From contig ARYC01000553.1 of the NCBI GenBank assembly GCA_000711775.1, forward strand, positions 1-64,000: DNA of 64,000 nucleotides, written 5' to 3'. This DNA is from Oxytricha trifallax. Taxonomy: Eukaryota; Ciliophora; Spirotrichea; Sporadotrichida; Oxytrichidae. Positions 58,801-64,000 of the stretch are shown piece by piece. Under the pieces are notes generated by a model. The model was not told the DNA's origin and ran no database searches. It was given only the letters and a program-made list of their open reading frames with translations. The translations under genes and the position numbers were made by a program. The number at the start of each line of letters is the position of its first letter. The stretch's first letter is position 1.

Positions 58801-59747
58801 TGTAAATATTCCCACAGATGCATTAAAATCAGTCCTAAGCTCCTTTACAAAACATCAATCAATTACAACCTTCTCAGAGATAGCCATAGAGTTTTTTGAA
58901 ATTTGTCTTTTAATAAATAATAAATGTAGTTGCATGCAGCTACCTAAGCTAAACATTTAGAATTTAGGAACCAATTCAATAAGTGGCCATGACCTGTAAT
59001 AAATGAGTTAATAATAAAACCTCTAATAGCTTAGACACTCATAGGTAATCTTAAATGCAACTTAGAATGAAAACATGAACTAAAACCTGGTAATTAGACC
59101 ACTTAGCTCCAACACTCACTAATTCTATTATCAGAAATATAAATTAATAAACTGCATATTTATATACCATATTTATTCTAAATACTAAAAATAATTTGAA
59201 AATAGTCTGTTTAACTTTTTAACAAAATCAGCAGTAACAATAATCGGTTATCAAAATTATCTCACAAAACTAAAGCCAATGCATTCAACCTTAAATTATC
59301 TAAAGGCCAAATTCTTAATGCTAGCAATAAATGTAACAACAAAGATATTTTATTTTAATCGAAAATGAGAATTAATCAAGTATTTAAAATAATAAATTTT
59401 TATTAAGACATTAACAAATCATTTTTCATGCTCCTCAAAGACAAACTCTACAGTTTATAAAAATTTATTTTGTATATTTATAATTTTGTTAATTAGTTCT
59501 AAAGCCCACCGGTTCAGTCAACTCCATAGATCTTCTTTAACCAACCCTCAGCTATGGGATCTCCCACATCACTAGCCACAATTAACCCTATGTTCTTTAG
59601 AAATTTTTTAATTTATTTAAATTCATAACAAGGGATAAATTAAATATTTATTTTAATATAAATTACTTAAATGGCCAGTAGCAACAGCAAAATTAGAATT
59701 AACTCATGAATTTCTAACAACAATTAAACCAACAGAGCTTTTATTGA
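55887..59747 (+). CDS. C2H2 zinc-finger protein with Q-rich tail, IES-split
   Basis: Start [20 protein letters not shown]. Fingers in order: [20 protein letters not shown] (about 56725-56800), [20 protein letters not shown] (57350-57410), KCHIC (partial), [20 protein letters not shown] (57585-57650), [20 protein letters not shown] (57668-57735) and [10 protein letters not shown]. The C-terminal part is Gln/Asn-rich and lies in islands at about 58458-58713 ([36 protein letters not shown]), 58930-59140 ([20 protein letters not shown]), 59500-59610 and 59670-59747 ([15 protein letters not shown] 59745-59747). AT-rich gaps between islands look like IESs; one holds a foldback element. A transcription factor (TFIIIA-like finger array) is likely. 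Joining all islands into one gene is an inference from strand, order and composition. Confidence 0.65.
56858..57272. mobile_element. Foldback MITE, copy A (TA target)
   Basis: 415-bp near-perfect palindrome: arms of about 187 bp around a loop of about 40 nt, outer ends TTGTAGGAATACATTC and its inverse, flanked by TA on both sides. No ORF. Inserted between the first and second finger segments of the zinc-finger gene. Terminal sequence plus TA duplication suggest mobilisation by a Tc1/mariner-type transposase. Confidence 0.85.
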
Positions 59748-59759
59748 ATTGTGAAATAA

Positions 59760-60440
59760 TTTATAATTTTATATTTAGCTTCCATCATTAAAAAATATTA
59801 TGGCCTTTGTAGCTTAATTATATATCTAGAGATTCTATTATTTTGATATAACCGTATTCTCTAGTTTTATAATGTTATTCAACTGACCAGTATTTTCATT
59901 ATTAATGTAATTTTATAGTGATATGTTTTAAATTTAATTTATCTATGAAATATAATTAAATGACTATTATTGCATAAAATAATCAAAATCATTCTTGTAT
60001 AATTTATAAAAGTAAGTTAAATTTTTTTATTATAATTTATATAGAGTATAGCAGACTTTAATGAATATATAGTATGAACAATTTATAAGCAGATGAGTGC
60101 ACACATTCTCATTTGCATATGTAAATTCAATTGAAACCAGGTCTAATAAAGCACTTTAAAATATATTGTTAATTTAATTTAAGTTTTTATTTTTATCTCA
60201 TTCTTAGTTTCAATCTATCTAATTTATCTACATGAATGAAATATTTTGTTTGATTATAAGCTATTAATTAGTAATATAATTCTTGTTTTTAGGGTGGTAA
60301 AATGTTTAGTGTAACAAAAATTCAAAATTTAAAAGGAATATTGTTATTTTAATATTTCCATTTAATTTTTGTTTTAAATTCTGAATTAGTTTTTGAAAGG
60401 CCAATTCAGAATTCTTCAGTTAATCACTTTATGATTGTAA
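59760..60440. other. AT-rich intergenic DNA
   Basis: Between the zinc-finger gene's stop and the orphan ABC-F segment. No coding block or repeat recognised. Confidence 0.45.
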
Positions 60441-60445
60441 TCATT

Positions 60446-60547
60446 TCATGAGACTCTTTCTGTAGTCATTAATATCACCTTCGAATAACTTCACCTTCTT
60501 TTTGTTCACGATGTGCATTCTATCGCACACGCTACTCAAGAAATATT
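60446..60547 (-). CDS. Orphan C-terminal MDS of an ABC-F ATPase
   Basis: Reads YFLSSVCDRMHIVNKKKVKL then FEGDINDYRKSLMK and TGA (60446-60448). This is the end of the second ABC domain of ABC-F proteins, the stretch after the SHDRYFL H-loop (typical pattern DRYFLDxVxxRIxxxxxGKxxxYxGNYxxY). Immediately upstream the sequence becomes AT-rich and no other ABC motif (Walker A/B, signature) appears anywhere in the window, so the remaining MDSs of this gene must lie elsewhere in the germline genome. Confidence 0.6.
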
Positions 60548-60675
60548 AACAGTTATTTTAATTATTTCATAATAAATAGCTAAAATTTCTGTGAAACTAT
60601 AATGAAAAAGTTAAATCCAGTTAAGATTATTAAATTATAAGTTAAAAAGATATAATAAATGCTGTTATAGCTTTT

Positions 60676-63600
60676 TCACATTTAATCTAGTTCTTATTCC
60701 ATTTGTTTATCGTATTCCGAATCCTCTTCATATATATTTTTGTTCTTTTTAGCGTTGAAATTTTATTATTGCCCTATGAAATTAAAAATATTAAACTCTT
60801 ATATCAAAATGATAAATTAACTTAAAAATTTATTATTTCAATATTGCTACTTCACAGGTCTTCTGCTATGAATATCATCGATATATCTCTCTGTAGGTTC
60901 ATATATATCCCCTCCTTAGTCTGAAGACAAATTATCGTCAGGCTCTGAAGAATCAATAACTGGCTTTATATCATTTTTTAATTATTTCTTTTATTAAGCA
61001 CTGCTTAATTTGGCATTCTAAACTGTGTTTTACTTGTTTATGATTGAGGGACTTAATCTGCGCTTTTGTTATGTTATAGTTTTGTGTTATTTTACTATCA
61101 CAACTGAACTTATTTGACTTGTTTAGCTTGCTGTTAAGTATTCATGTTATAGACCAATATGATGTTTCTCATTATTTCTTTGGCTTAATCAGGTACAATC
61201 AAGCAACTAAATAACTTGTTCATGAATCCAAGCTCACCTTCGCATTCATTTTCTTCTTAAACAATCCCCGGAGTGAGAATTGTTACAAAAATCAAGTGTA
61301 TGAAATCATACAACAAAAATCCAATCAAGACAGCAACATAAAATGCTATTACCATAGTTTCCGAATGAACTTTTGGATTAGCTCCGCTTTCAAGAGAGAC
61401 AGTTAACATAGAAAGTAATGTCCAAACAAAACATAATATAAGCATTAAGATCTTCAAGAAAGCGCATTTGTCCTAAAGTACAACATTTTCATCTCCCTTC
61501 TCTATTCTAGATAGTTCTATATTAGTGATTGAATTTTCTTCTTTGTAAGAGAAGCTTCTATTCTCTTTTACACTTGACATTTGATCTTTAAATCTTTGTT
61601 ACGTATGCTGAGTTTTTCCATCTTCTATATCTGCAATATTATCAAAATCTTCAGCTCCAGTTTTCCCTGTTGGTGGTGTCTTCATAATATTCTACTTTGC
61701 TTTATTTTTCTATCTTTTGATGTCGTTATCATTTTATGAATCGCTATTAACATTTGATTTAGATCTCTGTGAGTAAAAAGTCTCTTCAGAAGGGTCATAT
61801 TGAATTTTTGATTTGAAACAATTTGTAAACTTGCTCATTGTAGGTAAACAAAGAACTGCAATTATAAATCCTGCTAGAACTCCATTAGATTAATCTGTAC
61901 TGTCATAACCTACTTATCTCTCTTGAAATTCCCTCTCATCATTGTGGTAAGTTGTTCCGAAAGCAAGGCCACAAATAATTGCGACTAACCCTACCTAATA
62001 AATGATAAACATAAGTCTTATGGTCCTCTTAAGTTCAAAATCAAATCTGGTAAATATTCTGAAAAACGGATGAAGTTCGCTGAGAAAGATTTTGAAGAGC
62101 GTCATGAAGCTCAAAGATTCGATTTGTAAATATTTTTCATAGAGTTGTTTGCTATACACCACAGCATCATATGGCTTTTACTTCTTCGCAGCTATCTGTT
62201 TTAAAATTTCGTCAGAGGTATAAAACTCTCCATTTTAAATTATTTGGGAGTCCTTCATATCTCTCCAAATAGCTTTAGCTGGCATAATCACTTGCATGAA
62301 AATCAAAAAGAACAGGATAGCTATAATTGAAGTATCAAATTAAGATAGCAGCTATAATAGATAATCTAAAAGTGACTTTTCAGGTGGGATGTAAACCTCT
62401 TATTATGTTTTAGAAATAAGAAAATTTGTTGATTGAGTTGATTAATTATAAGTTATTATAGGCTTAAATTTATTTTTTTTAATATTATAAGTAAACAATA
62501 ATGATTTAATTTAAATAAAATAAACTAATCTAAGAAAGTATTATTTATTTTATGATAATTAAATTATTCTTACACAATAACAATTTAAATGAATACATAT
62601 TTTTTTATCCATAATATTAATTCTTTATATACATTTGGGATTTATATTCTTGAATAATCGGTACCAATTGCATAGTAAAATGCTCCTAATTAATTGCAGT
62701 AACAATTAATTATATCGCTATCAAAATCGTATTTTGTTTAGCAAGTCTTGTAAGACCAATTAGTACTTTTGTAATCTGAGTAAACTTGAATTTATTATAT
62801 TTTTTGTAAAAAATCATAATAATAAATCATATTTGTAATGAAAGTTTAGAAAATATCAGAATCAATCGTTAAGCACACAGTCTAATTATTTCTGAAATTA
62901 AGAGTTGTATCATTAAATTAGTATTAGTAACTAATATTGAAAACATTGCTCTGTCCCTTTTGTAATCCATTTTTTTGAATTATATTCACTCCTTAATCAT
63001 TTACACTACTAACTTATATAACAGGTTTATTTGTCTCAATAGTTTAATTAGTGAAGTTTAAGCTCATTAAGTTATTTATATAGTTGAATTGTACTGTGTA
63101 ACAAACATTATTGGTTGTATTTTAACTAAGCTTTTATTCTTAATCTATCAGAAGTTTATAAGGTAGTGAGATTGAAGCATCTGAATTTAAAGAGATAAAT
63201 GTACGATTCTAAACGAATTAGCAAGCTGGTATTTTTTCAATTATCAGAGAATTTAGAGAGCTGGAAATTCTATTTTAGACTTAATATTGTTAGAATACAT
63301 CCAAAATGGGAATATAATAATTAATTAAAAAAAATATGATTAAAAATTTGTGGCAGTTAAAGTTGACCAATTTAACGATCTTAGGCTAATTCGACAGAGA
63401 ATTCAAAATTAGCTGGACTTTACTATTGGTAATACTATTTTATCGCATTCATAGAGCGAGATAACTCAACTTTAATTAAACTCATCTAAATTCATTAAAT
63501 TATACCCTCACATTAAAGTTGAGTTATCTCGCTCTAGGGATGCGATAAAATAGTACCGCCAATTGTAAAGTCCAGCTAATTTGAATTCTCTGTCGAATTA

Positions 63601-64000
63601 GCCTAGCATCGTTAAATTAGTCAACTTTAACTGCCAAAAATTTTTAATCATATTTATTTAATTAATTATTATATTCCCATTTTGAATGTATTCCAACAAT
63701 AATCCTAAACCTATGCGATATTTTGGCAGTAAGAGTCAGCTGTTGTGTTAAGTATTTTCTAAGACTCAATAAGCAAACAATAAATATATTTAGTAATATT
63801 AATAAATTAATTGCAAACTGTATATTTCAGTATCTTAATTAATTGTGCTTTGTAAGAGTCTTTAGGACTTTGCTTGTTACATTATAAACAATATTTGATT
63901 TATAAATTTTAATGTAGTTTTAAACGTTTGAGACGGCCTTCAAATAGTTACTTAAAAATTCATCAGAATTCGTGCTTAGTTGTCTGAGGGTATAACTAAA
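60676..64000 (-). CDS. GPS-bearing multi-TM protein, REJ-type (5' end outside)
   Basis: The C-terminal half of a receptor-like protein related in plan to the gene at 20473-29578. At about 62770-62650 is a GPS-like motif (NWSYKTCQTKYDFDSDIINC, CNQLGAFYYAI). Transmembrane blocks follow: AIILFFLIFMQVIMPAKAIW, LMFIIYQVGLVAIICGLAFG, NGVLAGFIIAVLCLPTM, LKILMLILCFVWTLLSMLTV and MVIAFYVAVLIGFLLYDFIH. Between them is a charged loop (KTPPTGKTGAEDFDNIADIE). The acidic tail (SSEPDDNLSSDQGGDIYEPT; IYEEDSEYDKQMEQELDQM) ends at TGA 60676-60678. Upstream, 63.0-63.25 kb, extracellular-type sequence continues until a foldback element; the start lies beyond the window. Confidence 0.6.
63287..63699. mobile_element. 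Foldback MITE, copy B (TA target)
   Basis: 413-bp palindrome homologous to copy A over its whole length, flanked by TA. The loop is in the opposite orientation relative to the arms compared with copy A. Ends TTGTTAGAATACATCC / GAATGTATTCCAACAA. It lies upstream of, or in an IES of, the GPS-bearing gene. Confidence 0.85.

Noticed and set aside
1-64000. tRNA, rRNA and CRISPR arrays
   Set aside because: No T-loop/anticodon arrangement, rRNA motif or regularly spaced repeat array was seen; the only spaced repeats are the four copies inside each TBE.

Overview
The window is germline (micronuclear) DNA of a spirotrich ciliate, most likely an Oxytricha/Sterkiella/Stylonychia-type species. Four things support this. 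(1) Long protein frames stay open only if TAA and TAG are read as glutamine and TGA is the only stop. (2) Introns are very short (about 30-85 nt, GT..AG). (3) A complete 4.07-kb TBE transposon is present; its 78-bp inverted repeats begin with 17 nt of C4A4 telomeric repeat. (4) Several genes are interrupted by AT-rich internal eliminated sequences (IESs) flanked by 2-4 bp direct repeats (pointers), and removing one repeat plus the insert restores the reading frame. At least four such junctions can be read by eye: in the oxidoreductase gene at 18.5 kb, twice in the dehydrogenase gene at 44.1-44.7 kb, and around the TBE at 48.1-52.2 kb.

Layout. 1-3.0 kb: tail of a small membrane-protein gene fused to a 5'-truncated TBE. 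3.0-12.9 kb (-): very large beta-helix/Cys-rich/multi-TM surface protein. 12.9-14.3 kb (-): a possible third small gene and a decayed Cys-rich fragment. 14.4-18.4 kb (+): a decayed and an intact-looking copy of a coiled-coil gene, separated by 1.7 kb of AT-rich DNA. 18.5-20.3 kb (-): quinone oxidoreductase split by IESs, one of which holds a complete small intron-bearing gene on the opposite strand. 20.5-29.6 kb (-): LamG/REJ/GPS multi-TM protein. 29.8-32.8 kb (+): cyclic-nucleotide-binding-domain protein. 33.3-34.0 kb: degenerate foldback element. 34.1-38.5 kb (-): CK1-like kinase in widely spaced pieces, with two small exon-like islands on the other strand between them. 38.8-44.8 kb (+): tight cluster of a WD40 protein (EIPR1-like), a FYVE-finger protein, a coiled-coil protein and a short-chain dehydrogenase. 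45.1-52.7 kb (-): unknown gene carrying the whole TBE inside one of its IESs. 53.2-55.3 kb (+): Kelch protein. 55.9-59.7 kb (+): C2H2 zinc-finger protein with a Q-rich tail and a 415-bp foldback element in one gap. 60.4-60.5 kb (-): orphan C-terminal segment of an ABC-F protein. 60.7 kb to the end (-): second REJ/GPS-type multi-TM protein with another 413-bp foldback element upstream.

The genes do not form one pathway. Two receptor-like REJ proteins and the beta-helix protein are surface/secretory candidates; FYVE and EIPR1-like proteins suggest endosomal trafficking. The common theme is genome architecture: genes wait for IES removal, and transposons, foldback elements, small genes and orphan exon pieces sit in the DNA to be removed. 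Nearly every gene also shows one or more single-base frame breaks, so exact models need either corrected sequence or the matching macronuclear chromosomes.
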